From NCBI GenBank assembly GCA_947625415.1, contig CANQOG010000001.1, forward strand, positions 33,910 to 97,909: 64,000 bases of DNA, read 5' to 3'. The position numbers and the translations under genes are program-made. This document shows positions 28,827 through 39,357 of this stretch, piece by piece. The stretch comes from an uncultured Clostridia bacterium. Lineage in GTDB: Bacteria; Bacillota; Clostridia; TANB77; CAG-508. Numbering within the stretch: the stretch's first letter is position 1; each line of letters begins with the position of its first letter. Below the pieces are notes generated by a model. The model saw only the letters and a program-made list of their open reading frames with translations, searched no databases and was not told the DNA's origin.

Positions 28827-29621
28827 TTATTTTTCTTTTTTAGAATATTCTTTTCTTTTTATTTCATAAACCATCAAAAATACTAAAAATAATACAAAAG
28901 ATAAGCCCTGAGAAATTCTTATATTTTCGAGCTTTAGAGAGTCTACTCTTATTCCTTCTAAAATCATTCTTACAAATCCATATAAGATAAAATACATATA
29001 AAAAACTTGACCTTCAAACTTTCTATTTCTTCTTAAAATTAACAAGATTAAGAAAATTATAAATGTAAAAATTGACTCATATAAAAATACAGGATGAACT
29101 TCTATGTAACCTGCGCTACTTTCTATCCCCATTCTCAAAATAGACTTTGTAGCGCTTCCGTAAGCTTCTACATTAAAAAAATTTCCCCATCTTCCAATGC
29201 TTTGTCCAAGTGACAAATATGGAATAAGATAATCAGTTAAATTTAAAAAATTAATTTTCTTTATTTTACAGTAAATTACCAAAAATAAAATTATTCCAAT
29301 AATTCCTCCATATATAGCAAGCCCTCCATCGCGAATATTTAAGATTTGTAAAGGATTTTTTAAATAATAATTAAATTTAAATAGAATATAATAAACTCTT
29401 GCCCCAATTATTCCAAAAATCATTCCAAAAATCAAAACTTCTAAAACTGTTTCAAAGTCAATTCCAAAATTATACTTACTAAATTTTGCTAAAACTACTC
29501 CAATAATAATTCCTAAAGCAATTAAAATTGCATATTTATATATAGAAACACTTCCTATTTTAAAAGCAATTTGCGATATATTAAATTCTAAACCAAGTCC
29601 GGGAAATTTAACTAAATTCAT
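28827..29621 (-). CDS. lgt: Prolipoprotein diacylglyceryl transferase
   Basis: Transfers diacylglycerol to the lipobox cysteine of prelipoproteins in the membrane. 264 residues, about seven TM helices, with the signatures GARVYYILF, DGGLAIYGGIIG and QSIGRWGNFFNVEAYGS (Lgt motif with the essential Arg and Asn). Its ATG overlaps the stop of the upstream M16 peptidase gene, indicating coupling. Confidence 0.94.
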   Translation of the reverse strand: MNLVKFPGLGLEFNISQIAFKIGSVSIYKYAILIALGIIIGVVLAKFSKYNFGIDFETVLEVLIFGMIFGIIGARVYYILFKFNYYLKNPLQILNIRDGGLAIYGGIIGIILFLVIYCKIKKINFLNLTDYLIPYLSLGQSIGRWGNFFNVEAYGSATKSILRMGIESSAGYIEVHPVFLYESIFTFIIFLILLILRRNRKFEGQVFYMYFILYGFVRMILEGIRVDSLKLENIRISQGLSFVLFLVFLMVYEIKRKEYSKKEK

Positions 29622-30911
29622 TCATCTTCCTCTTCTTTACTATTTCCTTTAATAATTGAAATCGCTTTTTTCTCTTCATTAAATAATTTTTTTAAAACAT
29701 CTATTAAGTCTTCTTTTCTAATACAATCAAATTCTTCAAAAAATGAAAAAGTATTAATATTATTAAAATAATCGGCTAATACTCCTGAAGCTATAGTTTC
29801 TGGCTCATTAAAGTCTTTTACATATTCTCCATAAATTTTCTTTTTTGTTCTTTCAAAATCTTCGTCACTTATTCCTCTAGCTTTAAAGAATTCAATTTCA
29901 TTTTTAATTTCTTCTACAACCTTTTCAGGCTCTATTGAAATTCCTTGAATTATATAATGAGCAAAAGTTCTTCCATATTCATAATTAAAACTTAAACCAG
30001 TTGTAATTAATTTTTCATCATATAGTCTTTTAAATAACTTTGAACTTTTTCCCATAATTATTTCGCCTAAAATCTCCAAAGCTAGTTCTTTTCTAACTAA
30101 ATTTTCATCAGGAATTTTGTCTTTATACCCTATCATAAATGCTGGTATACTAATCTCCATATTTCTACTTGTTTGCTTTCTTACTATTGTATCTGGTTCT
30201 TCATCATAGACTCTTGTAATCTTTGAATTAGCTGGTTTTAAAGTAATTCTTTTTTTTATATTTTCTAATAAATCTTCTGGCTCAAAGTCTCCACAAGCTA
30301 CTATTGCCATATTTTCTGGAACATAAAAATTATTATAAATTGTATATAACACATTTTCATCGATTTTTGCAATAGATTCTTTAGTTCCAGCAATATCAAT
30401 ATTTACTGGATTATTATGATATAAAAGCTTCATTAAATTCATATATATTGCTTGACCAGGGTCATCGTCATACATCGAAATTTCTTGTTCTATTATTCCA
30501 CGCTCTTTTTCAATATTTTCTTCAGTATAATAAGGATTTTGAACATAATCCATAAATTCATCTAAAGCTTCATAAAAATTATCAGTACATTCATATAAAT
30601 AAGTTGTATATGTGTTTGTAGTATAAGCGTTTGCTTCAACACCTAAATTTGTCAAAGTATCTAATGCATTAATTCCGAGAACGTTGTTCAAACATTTTAT
30701 GTTCCAAATAATGAGCTACTCCATCAGGAATTATTGTTACATTATTACTATCATCTAAAATAAATTTATTATCTATTGAGCCAAAATTAACTCCCCAAGT
30801 AATATATTTTTTTATAAGCTTCTTCTTAGGAATCATAATTATAGTTAAGCCATTAGAAAGCTTTTCAATATACATTTTTTCTTTAATTTTGCTGTTTTCA
30901 ATTACTTGCAT
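29618..30911 (-). CDS. M16 family zinc peptidase, active subunit (one CGG +1 site)
   Basis: YmfH-like metallopeptidase of 430 residues. The inverted zinc motif is intact in GVAHYLEHKMFEQ (His-x2-Glu-His, residues about 67-71). At codon 79 a CGG (30677-30675) breaks the frame right after EQRS; skipping C gives GINALDTLTNLGVEANAYTT, the conserved continuation, so the domain is complete only after the shift. It follows a second M16 gene without the zinc motif, the usual active/inactive pair, and overlaps lgt by 4 bp. Confidence 0.9.
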
Positions 30912-30926
30912 TTAAAAATTTCCTTT

Positions 30927-32217
30927 CTAATTATTTTCTAAACTTGTTAAAAAGTATATGGTGTTCATTTGTAGACTTCTAGCAAACTCCACAATTTGCT
31001 CTTTTGTAATAGAATTAATACTTCTTATATATTGCTCTATTGAAAAATATTTTGAGCTAAGTTCCTGTCCCATATAAAATACAACTTCTGTATCCTGCTC
31101 TGCTTCAATGTTTTTAATTCCAGATATTATATAAGTTTTAGCATTTGCAATGTCTTTATCTGTGAATTTTCCATTCTTAATATTTTCAACTTGTTCTTTT
31201 ATAATATTTACTGCTTTTTCATAATTCTGAATTTCAATTCCAGCATTTACCATTATAATATTCTTTGGCTTAACAAATCCAGAACGAACGGTATAAGCAA
31301 GTCCTGCCTTTTCTCTTACATTTTGGAAGAGCATTGAACTTGCGCCATCTCCTAAAATACAATTACATACAATTCCTATATCTCTAGAATTTGGTTGTTT
31401 ATCTAAAATATTATATCCTATAACAAGTTTTCCTTGATTAATATCCATTTTCTCTTGAATTTGTTTAGGACTATCCACTTTTTTTACAACTTCTGTGGAT
31501 GGATCTGTTATAATATATTCTGGCTCTCTTTCTTCTAATTTTTCTATAACTTTATTTTCACGTAATATATTTTCAATATGTTTTTCGTCAAAGTTTCCTG
31601 ATATAAAAATATCAATTTTGCAATTCTTAATCAGTTGAAAATAATATTCAGAAATTTCTTCTAAAGTAATTTTTTCCAAATCATCAATATAACCAAATTT
31701 ATATAAACCATATCCTGTAAATTCATACATATTTTCTAAACATTTATTATAAGCATAAAAATCTTTATTATTTATCTTGCTTTCTATTAAATCTTTCAAA
31801 TGTAATTTTTCTGTTTCTAAAGCTGTTTCCTTAAATTTTCCATTTTCTAAAAATGGATTAAAAGTTACATCAATTAGCAAATCTATGACATCCTTAATTA
31901 CATCTTCTCCGTTTAGAGTATAATTATTGTCAATACATTCAGCAACAAATTTTATAACTTGATTGTCTCCAACTTTATCAACACCGCAAATTCAAGCTTG
32001 TTCCATAAAGTTCTTCTAGTCTCAATGAAATCTGCTCATGTGTAGGAAAATTTTTACTTCCTCGCTTTAATAAAAATGGAATTAATGCATTTCTAGTAAC
32101 ATTTTTCTTTTTTAATGGTGTTGTCAATATAATAGTTATTAAATTAGTTTTAAAAATGTCTGTTTTTATAAGATGAGCTTTAATTCCAGTTTTTAATTCA
32201 AATCTATTATCTGTCAT
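30927..32217 (-). CDS. M16 family peptidase-like partner lacking the zinc motif (one CGG +1 site)
   Basis: YmfF-like protein of 429 residues. Where the active subunit has HYLEH this one reads RLEELYG, so it should be catalytically inactive and serve as the partner half of the protease chamber. CGG at codon 78 (31986-31984) interrupts SLNL; skipping the C yields GVDKVGDNQVIKFVAEC and the remaining frame (LIDVTFNPFLENGKF...). The site lies at almost the same place as in the neighbouring paralogue. Confidence 0.85.
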
Positions 32218-32329
32218 TATTCTTTTATTTCTCCTTTTTCCTATTTATGAATATTATTATAATTATTTTTTAAATTTTTATTCTAATATATAATATCTGT
32301 TTCTTTTTTTCAAGTTAATTAAAACAAAA

Positions 32330-32356
32330 AAACCAGTTTTAAAACTGGCTTTTTTA
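32330..32356 (-). terminator. Terminator after sortase D
   Basis: AGCCAGTTTT/AAAACTGGTT stem with TTTTTTTG following on the minus strand. Confidence 0.85.
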
Positions 32357-32362
32357 CATATT

Positions 32363-33190
32363 TTATTCTCCAACTTTTCTAGCTTTAACAATAACTCTCA
32401 TTGAACCATCATTTGTACAAGTAATTAAAGTAATCTCTGTTTTTCCATTTGTAACTTGTGATGTACAATCTACATCATCATCATATACCTTATATTTATC
32501 ATATACGTAATATTCAACTGTAGTTCCAGTTAAATCTGTTATTTCAATTATATCACCATTTTCAAGTGTTGGAACTTTACTAAAGAATTTTTGATTTCTA
32601 TAATTATGACCTACTATACAAAAGTTTCCTACTTTATTTGGCTCAGCTCCATGGAAATAACATGGTGACATTTTTAATAATTCATAAGTCCAAGTATATT
32701 CATTGTTTATAGTACAAAAAATTCCATAATGACAATCAATTTTAGGAATATTAATTTCAGCAATTCTAAAATATTTCTGACCACTTTCAGTTGTAGCAGT
32801 AGTTCTTCTAATATTATTAGCAATTATTTCATCTTGAGTTCCTTGGTCAGCCATATCAGTTCCTTCAGAAGGTTCTTCAATTTCTGCAGATGTATCTAAA
32901 ATAACTTGTGATTGAGATACTTCAGCTTCTTCATTTAAAAGAACTAATGTCGAGTTTGCTTCAAATTTGATAGTTGTATCGTCTACTAAAGTACTATTAA
33001 ATCTAACATTTGAAAGAACCTCTTGAGCCTTTTCTTCTGCTTTATTTTTATCATATTCAGCATAAATATAATATGAAGATAAAATGAAAACTAAAAAAAC
33101 AGAAATGAAAAAATCGATTTTATACATTCTCTTTTTCTTTTTTAATTCTGGCGTTATATAAACTTTTTCAGAAATTAGAATCTGATTCAT
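32363..33190 (-). CDS. srtD: Class D sortase
   Basis: Cell-wall transpeptidase, 275 residues. N-terminal TM helix (about 25-45), an acidic linker, and a C-terminal sortase domain with catalytic His in VGHNYR, Cys in TLITCTND and Arg in SMRVIVKA. I start at 33190, which has GGAGGG eight bases upstream, rather than the longer frame to 33253. Possible substrates here are the adhesin at 35.5-39 kb and the start-less cassettes, though none shows a clear LPxTG motif. Confidence 0.88.
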   Translation of the reverse strand: MNQILISEKVYITPELKKKKRMYKIDFFISVFLVFILSSYYIYAEYDKNKAEEKAQEVLSNVRFNSTLVDDTTIKFEANSTLVLLNEEAEVSQSQVILDTSAEIEEPSEGTDMADQGTQDEIIANNIRRTTATTESGQKYFRIAEINIPKIDCHYGIFCTINNEYTWTYELLKMSPCYFHGAEPNKVGNFCIVGHNYRNQKFFSKVPTLENGDIIEITDLTGTTVEYYVYDKYKVYDDDVDCTSQVTNGKTEITLITCTNDGSMRVIVKARKVGE

Positions 33191-33277
33191 TTTACCCTCC
33201 TTTATAACATAATCAACTAATGATATTATAACATTGATATACATTAAAATCAATAGGTTTCGTAAAATTTACATAAT

Positions 33278-34087
33278 TTAGCTTTCCATAAGCTTTTTTA
33301 GTTCTTTTTCAGCTTTCTTATATTCTTCATTTATTTTTTCAATTTCTTTATTTATATCCTCTTTAGCTTTATTTAATAGCTTTTCATTCTCTAAAATTCT
33401 TTTTTTATCATAAGTATCTGAACATTTTATATTTAATATAATTTCTTCATTTTCATCAATTAAATTTTCATATACCTTTTTAGTTTTTTTAAGACTTTTC
33501 ATATCCCCAATAGCAAAATTTGAATCATTTTTTCTTTGTTCACAAATAATCTGTAATTTAGACATCATAGTTAAATCAAGTTCTCTATAAGACTTTTCTA
33601 ATAACTCATATAATTGATTATCTAATCTAGTATTATGAAAATTAATTAGTGGACTTAACTTTTTAATCAAGTTTTTATAAATAATATTTATTAACTTTAA
33701 AAATTCTGATGTCATTTCATCTGTAATTGCATCTTCTTCATTATCAAAATAAATATCATCTTGCATTTCAGCATATTCATCTTCAATATCAGAAAATTCT
33801 AAATCTAATTGTTCTTCAATATCATTTTCATTTGGTACTATATTATGTTTCTTATTTTCCTTATATAACTCAATTTTTCTATTTATTCTAAGTAATTTCA
33901 TATTTGCCATAAATGATTCATTTTCTAATACACCAATTTTCATCATATAATCATTTTCAATATCAGGAATCATATGAAAAGCAAGCATATCTCTTGTTGC
34001 AATTTTTTCAGCAACAGTATCTTTTAACTTATTTACTTCTAAAATTAAATCTGCATATTCGGGATCTAACGTTATATTTTCAGACAT
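33278..34087 (-). CDS. Acidic helical protein of unknown function
   Basis: 269 residues, no signal peptide or TM segment. Strongly helical and charged, with an acidic stretch near 100-130 and a C-terminal coiled coil (about 210-269, heptad-like Lys/Glu repeats). Unrecognised family. It sits between srtD and the divergent ksgA. Confidence 0.5.
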   Translation of the reverse strand: MSENITLDPEYADLILEVNKLKDTVAEKIATRDMLAFHMIPDIENDYMMKIGVLENESFMANMKLLRINRKIELYKENKKHNIVPNENDIEEQLDLEFSDIEDEYAEMQDDIYFDNEEDAITDEMTSEFLKLINIIYKNLIKKLSPLINFHNTRLDNQLYELLEKSYRELDLTMMSKLQIICEQRKNDSNFAIGDMKSLKKTKKVYENLIDENEEIILNIKCSDTYDKKRILENEKLLNKAKEDINKEIEKINEEYKKAEKELKKLMES

Positions 34088-34194
34088 ATCTTCTCCTTTT
34101 AATTTTTTTATTATTTTAATATTTTAACACAATATTGCGATATTTACAACAGTATGATAAAATATTTATGTTTTAATAGAAAGGATAATAGAAA

Positions 34195-35052
34195 ATGAAC
34201 TTATATGAAGAAACTCGATTTATAATGAATAAATATGGGATACAAGCTAAAAAAAGTCTAGGTCAAAATTTTTTAATAGATGAGGAAGTTGTTAATAAAA
34301 TTATAGAGAATTCTGAAATTTCCAAGTCAGATTTAGTAATTGAAATTGGCCCAGGTCTTGGAACACTTACAAGTAAACTTCTTGAAAAAGCTGGAAAAGT
34401 AATTGCTATCGAATTAGACAATACTGTCTTAAAAATTTTAAATGATAGATTTAAGCTATATGATAATTTCGAGCTTATAAATCAAGACATTTTAAAAACA
34501 GACTTAAATAATCTAATAAGATTAAACTTAAATAATAAGATAAAATATTGTAAAGTTGTAGCCAATTTGCCATATTACATAACAACTCCAATTATAACAA
34601 AACTATTAGAAGAAAATCTAAATTTAGTATCTATAACAGTCATGGTTCAAAAAGAAGTTGCCAAACGCCTAACAGGAATTCCAGGCAAAAGTAAAGATAT
34701 TGGGGCAATAAGTCATTATATTTATTATTATAGTGATTCTAAAATTGTTTTAAATGTACCAAGAAGCTCTTTTATTCCTTCACCTGATGTAGATTCATCT
34801 GTAATTGTTTTTAACCTTTTAAAACAACCTAGAGTAAATATTGAAGACAAAGATTTTTTATTTAAAATCATTAAACTCTCTTTTTCACAAAAAAGAAAAA
34901 CATTGTTAAATAGTTTAGTAAATAATAATATATGCTCTTCAAAAGAAGAACTCGAAAATATTTTAACAGAGTTAGATATTAATACAAAAGTTAGAGCTGA
35001 AGAACTCTCTCTTCAAGACTTTGTAAATATCAGTAAAAAAATAAAACCTTAA
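34195..35052 (+). CDS. ksgA: 16S rRNA dimethyladenosine transferase
   Basis: Dimethylates two adjacent adenosines near the 3' end of 16S rRNA. 285 residues with KKSLGQNFLID, SAM motif EIGPGLGTLT and the target-base motif NLPYYITTP. Arginine codon CGC is used in AKRLTG, showing that other CGN codons are read normally. Confidence 0.96.
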   Translation: MNLYEETRFIMNKYGIQAKKSLGQNFLIDEEVVNKIIENSEISKSDLVIEIGPGLGTLTSKLLEKAGKVIAIELDNTVLKILNDRFKLYDNFELINQDILKTDLNNLIRLNLNNKIKYCKVVANLPYYITTPIITKLLEENLNLVSITVMVQKEVAKRLTGIPGKSKDIGAISHYIYYYSDSKIVLNVPRSSFIPSPDVDSSVIVFNLLKQPRVNIEDKDFLFKIIKLSFSQKRKTLLNSLVNNNICSSKEELENILTELDINTKVRAEELSLQDFVNISKKIKP

Positions 35053-35076
35053 GTTCATTATAACTTAAGATTTTTT
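35048..35076 (+). terminator. Terminator of ksgA
   Basis: CTTAAGTT/AACTTAAG stem overlapping the stop codon, followed by ATTTTTTAT on the plus strand. Confidence 0.8.
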
Positions 35077-35407
35077 ATTTGCTAAAAACATCTTTTACTA
35101 TTGGATAACTATTCATTAAAAGCTCATATTTCATATTTTCTGGTAATGTTTCACTATACATTGCATTTGTAATAGGAATTGTATAGCCAGCAACTTTAGG
35201 AGTAAAGCATCTTGCTTTAATAATATAGTTTATTAAACAGTCATCATCATTTAACTTTACTTCATGACGTATTAAAAAATCTTTCATTAGTTCCGTATAT
35301 TCGTCATGAAAATAATTAAAAACTTTAATATATTCTGATTCATTTTTAGGTTTATTTATCTCTTTTTTTACTAACATTTTAAGCTCTCCATTTATTTCTA
35401 TGTTCAT
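35075..35407 (-). CDS. Small cytosolic protein of unknown function
   Basis: 110 residues, charged N-terminus, no TM segment. No motif recognised. An alternative start (MLVKKEINK) 10 codons in is possible. Convergent with ksgA. Confidence 0.45.
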   Translation of the reverse strand: MNIEINGELKMLVKKEINKPKNESEYIKVFNYFHDEYTELMKDFLIRHEVKLNDDDCLINYIIKARCFTPKVAGYTIPITNAMYSETLPENMKYELLMNSYPIVKDVFSK

Positions 35408-35455
35408 ATTGTATCATATAGAATAAAAAAAGCAATAGTTTTTTTATTTAAACAA

Positions 35456-35490
35456 AGAAAAAGCCTTCGGCTTATAACCAAAGGCTTTTA
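35456..35490 (-). terminator. Terminator of the giant adhesin
   Basis: AAAGCCTTTGG/CCGAAGGCTTT hairpin followed by a T-rich tail on the minus strand. Confidence 0.85.
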
Positions 35491-35501
35491 TTATCTATGT
35501 T

Positions 35502-38500
35502 TTATAAAACATATTTCTTAATTAAGATAACACCTGTTGCTAAAATTACTAAAACTACTGTTGTCAAGATTAGATATGGTTGATCTCCCAAACCTGTTAT
35601 AATACCGACCCAAACTGGAGCATCATCTTGATCATCTTCAGCTATATTGTTATTATTTGGAGTTGAATCAACATCATCTGAATCATAAGGATTATCATCC
35701 TCTGTTATTTCAGCAACATTTACAAATCTACCAACATTGTCACCGTTACGAACCCAGTCAAGAGTTACTTGAACTTCAGCAGACTCTCCAGGTTGTAATA
35801 AAGTTTTAGCTAGAGCATTTGTTGTAATAACTCTATCAGAAACTTCTGTCCAATTTGGATTTGAAGCTTGATTAAAGCTTAAACCATCTGGAATTCTATC
35901 AGTAACTTCTGTAGCATATCCTTCAATTTCTCCTTGATTTGTTACTTTAATAGTATAGATAAATTGAATTGATGTAGAATCCATATTCTTTTTGTGAATT
36001 TCAATCTTTAATCCATCTCCTACAACTTCTCTTGGTTCACCATTTGTAGTAACTATAGCTTTAGTTAAATTTTTCTCTAAAGCTAAATCAAAATATTTTA
36101 CATAAACATTTTCTTGATCTATATCATCTTCATCTGGAACATTATTATCAAGTGTTGAGTCAACATCTTGAATATCATTTCCATCTTTATCTGTATTTTT
36201 TGTAATTTCAGCTATATTTATTAAAGTTCTCTTTTCAGTAGTAACTGTTCTGTCAATAGCTTTTTCATCAACTCTAAATACTAATTTTACATCTCTATAT
36301 AATAATGTAGATCCATCAAATTTCTCAATTAAATTATCTTCAGATTTTTCTTTAGATAAATAATCTGTTTTAACAGCTACTGCTTGAGTTACATCTGTTG
36401 TTTCTTTTCCAGATTTATCATACATCTTCCATCCATATTCTTCATTTGTTTCATTGTCAGGAACAAACACAAGTCCTGTTGGAATATCATCTTTTATTTC
36501 AGCAGCATATCCATCAATTTCACCTTCATTATATACTCTAATAGTATATGTTATTAAATCTCCATTTCCAACATATAATGGTTCTGCTTTTGGATGATTA
36601 TATTTAATTTTGCCATCACTAGAAGAAACTACTGGTTCTCTATCTTTAATATCTGTCTCATTTAATCTTGAAATAAATTTTTGTAAAGCTAAATCAAAAT
36701 TTTTCTTATCAGTTTTAACTACATCATAATCATCATCATCTTCATTTCCAGTAGTATATTTATCAGGGTCAATATCATCACCTGGTGTAGAATCTCTACT
36801 AGGACCTCTATCAGTATCAACTGGTTTTCTATCTTTATTAGCTTCTTTAGTTATAGCTGCGATATTTTTTAATGTTACTTCATCTTCAGTTACAACTATA
36901 AATGAAACTTGAATATCTTTATAAGAAATAGTATTTCCATCAAATGCTTTAATTAAATTTGATGTACTTGTTGCTGAAGAAGCTAAAGCTGTAGATGTAA
37001 TTTTACTCTTTCCAAGAACTACATCAACATTATCTAAACTATCAATATCAGTAAAATCTGACAATTTTAAATTTTCAGTTCCGTTTGTAACTTCAGACAA
37101 TTTAATTGATTTGCTATCATCTGAAATCTTCCAACGATTATTATAATTTGTATTATAATTTACTAAAAATCCTAAACCTTCTGGTATATAATCTATAATT
37201 TCTTCTGCATATCCATCAATTTCGCCTTCATTATATACTCTTAAAGTAAATGTTACTATATCACCTGTATCAACAGTTATTGCATTTTTTGAAACTTTAT
37301 AACTTGCATCATCTTTACCATTTTTAAGTGGTGTTACATCTACCTCTGGAGCTCTATTTTGATTTTTTCCATTAATTGTAGCTATAAATTTTTGCAAACT
37401 TAAATCAAATTGTTGTCCAGCCATAACTACTTTTTCAAAATCATCATCATCTTGTAAACCTTTATAATGATAATTTGGATCTGTTAAGTCATCTTTATTT
37501 GAGCTATTTCCTGTATAATCAGATGGATCAATAGTTCCAGGTTCTGAATCTTGATCTGTTACATCATTTCCATCTACATCAGTCATTTTTGTAATTTCAG
37601 CAATATTAGTTAATACTGTTCCTTCACTAATCTCACCAACTACTTCACATTCTAATTGAATTCTTCCATAAGATAATTCTCTATTCTCCTTATCAAATGC
37701 TTTAATAGTTGTATTAGCTAAATATGTATTTTTAAGTACTCTTGGATTTTCATCATCCCAATTAAAATTAGAATTTATTGTACTTTCTGATTTTTTAACA
37801 ACCTCTAAACCATCTGGTAAATAATCAACTATTTCTCCAACTCTGGCATCAGTATCTCCCTCATTATAAATTCTAAATTCAAATACAATTCTATCTCCTA
37901 CCTTAACTGTTATAGGATTTTTTGCATGTCTATATTCAGCAGTTTTAACAGTTCCATCTGCTAACTGTTGTAAACTTTCTTCACTTGGATTTGGAGTTCT
38001 TCCAGTTGTAGCAGTTCCATTTACTGAAACTATAAATTTTCTTAAAGCTAAGTCATAAACTGGCTCCTTTTCTTCTGGTTTCTTTTCCTCAGTTATTAAT
38101 ACTACTGGTTGAAGATCTTGATCATCTTTTCCAACCCACAAGCTTAATTTTCTATTATTTGGGTTAAGATTTTCTAAATCACCTTCACCAGCTTTTTTAG
38201 CAGTTTCTATTAAATAATTATAAAGAATTTGCGCATACTCTTGTCTATCTTCATCTAAGTCTTCTTTATTACTTGTAGTTTCTACAGATAATTTTTTAAC
38301 TTCTATATTTCCTAAATCGTCATATTTAGGATTACGATATTCATTTTCAGCTTCATCTGGCTCAGCTACTTCTGAATTTGTAAAATACCAAATTGCCCAT
38401 TGCTGAACTACTTCAATATCATCATCAGTTAATATAGTTTTTATAAGTTCTACTGTAGTAGGTGGAGTAGTTTCTTCATCAGCAATTTCTTCTTTAAAAG

Positions 38501-39005
38501 CTTCTGCAATATATGTATCTTTATATGTACTATCTAACTTTTTAGCATATAAATTATTTAACAAATATATTAAAGACTTTAAATTATTTTCACTTATTCC
38601 AATAGATGTAGCCCAATTTTCAACATCTTCATCAGTTAAATCAGCTAAATCATCTGCAACTTTAACATAATCATACCCACTATTTTGAACAGAAAACGAT
38701 TTTTCAGCATTTAAACAATAAAATGTGTCTTGATAGTCACCATCATTTTCTTGAACTATTTTTAATACGTTAACTCCTTCAACACTATAATCATATTGAG
38801 TTTTATCGTATTCATGTCCATATAGTGAAGAGTTAATACCAGTAGATTCCTCTCCTCCTTCACGTAACGGAATTGTTGCTAACCTTGATACGTTATCATC
38901 ATTAGTTAATTTTGCCACTGCTAAAACATTTGAAGCAAATGGCATTATTAATGTAATTATACATAACCAAACAAGTAACACTTTTCCTACTCTTTTACCA
39001 GTCAT
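35502..39005 (-). CDS. Large cell-surface adhesin: thioester-like domain plus DUF11 repeats
   Basis: 1167 residues. Signal sequence (1-30); a region of about 270 residues with FYCLN (near 100) and QQWAIWYF (near 205), matching the Cys and Gln pattern of thioester (TQXA) adhesin domains; then four homologous modules beginning YDLALRKFI, FDLSLQKFI, FDLALQKFI and FDLALEKNL, each with a conserved VYNEGE-type strand and a YLPDGL or YIPEGL-type segment, as in DUF11/isopeptide repeats; finally a TM helix and KKYVL tail. No LPxTG is seen, so anchoring is by the TM or a non-canonical signal. Likely binds host or matrix covalently (inference). Confidence 0.78.
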   Translation of the reverse strand: MTGKRVGKVLLVWLCIITLIMPFASNVLAVAKLTNDDNVSRLATIPLREGGEESTGINSSLYGHEYDKTQYDYSVEGVNVLKIVQENDGDYQDTFYCLNAEKSFSVQNSGYDYVKVADDLADLTDEDVENWATSIGISENNLKSLIYLLNNLYAKKLDSTYKDTYIAEAFKEEIADEETTPPTTVELIKTILTDDDIEVVQQWAIWYFTNSEVAEPDEAENEYRNPKYDDLGNIEVKKLSVETTSNKEDLDEDRQEYAQILYNYLIETAKKAGEGDLENLNPNNRKLSLWVGKDDQDLQPVVLITEEKKPEEKEPVYDLALRKFIVSVNGTATTGRTPNPSEESLQQLADGTVKTAEYRHAKNPITVKVGDRIVFEFRIYNEGDTDARVGEIVDYLPDGLEVVKKSESTINSNFNWDDENPRVLKNTYLANTTIKAFDKENRELSYGRIQLECEVVGEISEGTVLTNIAEITKMTDVDGNDVTDQDSEPGTIDPSDYTGNSSNKDDLTDPNYHYKGLQDDDDFEKVVMAGQQFDLSLQKFIATINGKNQNRAPEVDVTPLKNGKDDASYKVSKNAITVDTGDIVTFTLRVYNEGEIDGYAEEIIDYIPEGLGFLVNYNTNYNNRWKISDDSKSIKLSEVTNGTENLKLSDFTDIDSLDNVDVVLGKSKITSTALASSATSTSNLIKAFDGNTISYKDIQVSFIVVTEDEVTLKNIAAITKEANKDRKPVDTDRGPSRDSTPGDDIDPDKYTTGNEDDDDYDVVKTDKKNFDLALQKFISRLNETDIKDREPVVSSSDGKIKYNHPKAEPLYVGNGDLITYTIRVYNEGEIDGYAAEIKDDIPTGLVFVPDNETNEEYGWKMYDKSGKETTDVTQAVAVKTDYLSKEKSEDNLIEKFDGSTLLYRDVKLVFRVDEKAIDRTVTTEKRTLINIAEITKNTDKDGNDIQDVDSTLDNNVPDEDDIDQENVYVKYFDLALEKNLTKAIVTTNGEPREVVGDGLKIEIHKKNMDSTSIQFIYTIKVTNQGEIEGYATEVTDRIPDGLSFNQASNPNWTEVSDRVITTNALAKTLLQPGESAEVQVTLDWVRNGDNVGRFVNVAEITEDDNPYDSDDVDSTPNNNNIAEDDQDDAPVWVGIITGLGDQPYLILTTVVLVILATGVILIKKYVL

Positions 39006-39110
39006 ACTTTTACCATCCTTTTCTATAATTATTATTTTTAATTTTTAAATTCTTTGTTTAGGGATATTCACTTTTGAGACAAAATAATCCCTATAATAAC
39101 CGATATTTAT

Positions 39111-39139
39111 ATTATAAAACATTCTTTTATTAAAATCAA
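39111..39139 (-). promoter_or_regulatory. Promoter of the adhesin gene
   Basis: Minus-strand TTGATT (39139-39134), 17-bp spacer, TATAAT (39116-39111). The leader contains an AGGGAT/ATCCCT inverted repeat at about 39060-39095. The rest of the 352-bp divergent interval shows no gene. Confidence 0.6.
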
Positions 39140-39262
39140 CATAATTTCTAATTTTTTTAAACTTTTTTAGCAAATCTTAAACTAAATATTAAGTTTTGGT
39201 TACATTATTTTTGTAATATGTAACAATACTGTAACAAAGTTTTGGCTAACTTTGCTAAAAAC

Positions 39263-39291
39263 TTGCGTTTTCCTTTATTTTATGTTATAAT
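39263..39291 (+). promoter_or_regulatory. Promoter of the coiled-coil protein gene
   Basis: TTGCGT (39263-39268), 17-bp spacer, TATAAT (39286-39291); AGGAGG precedes the ATG at 39358. Confidence 0.6.
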
Positions 39292-39357
39292 TGTATTCGT
39301 AGAGTTAAAAAATAGCATTCAATTATAAAATATTTTATATATTAGGAGGAAAATATA

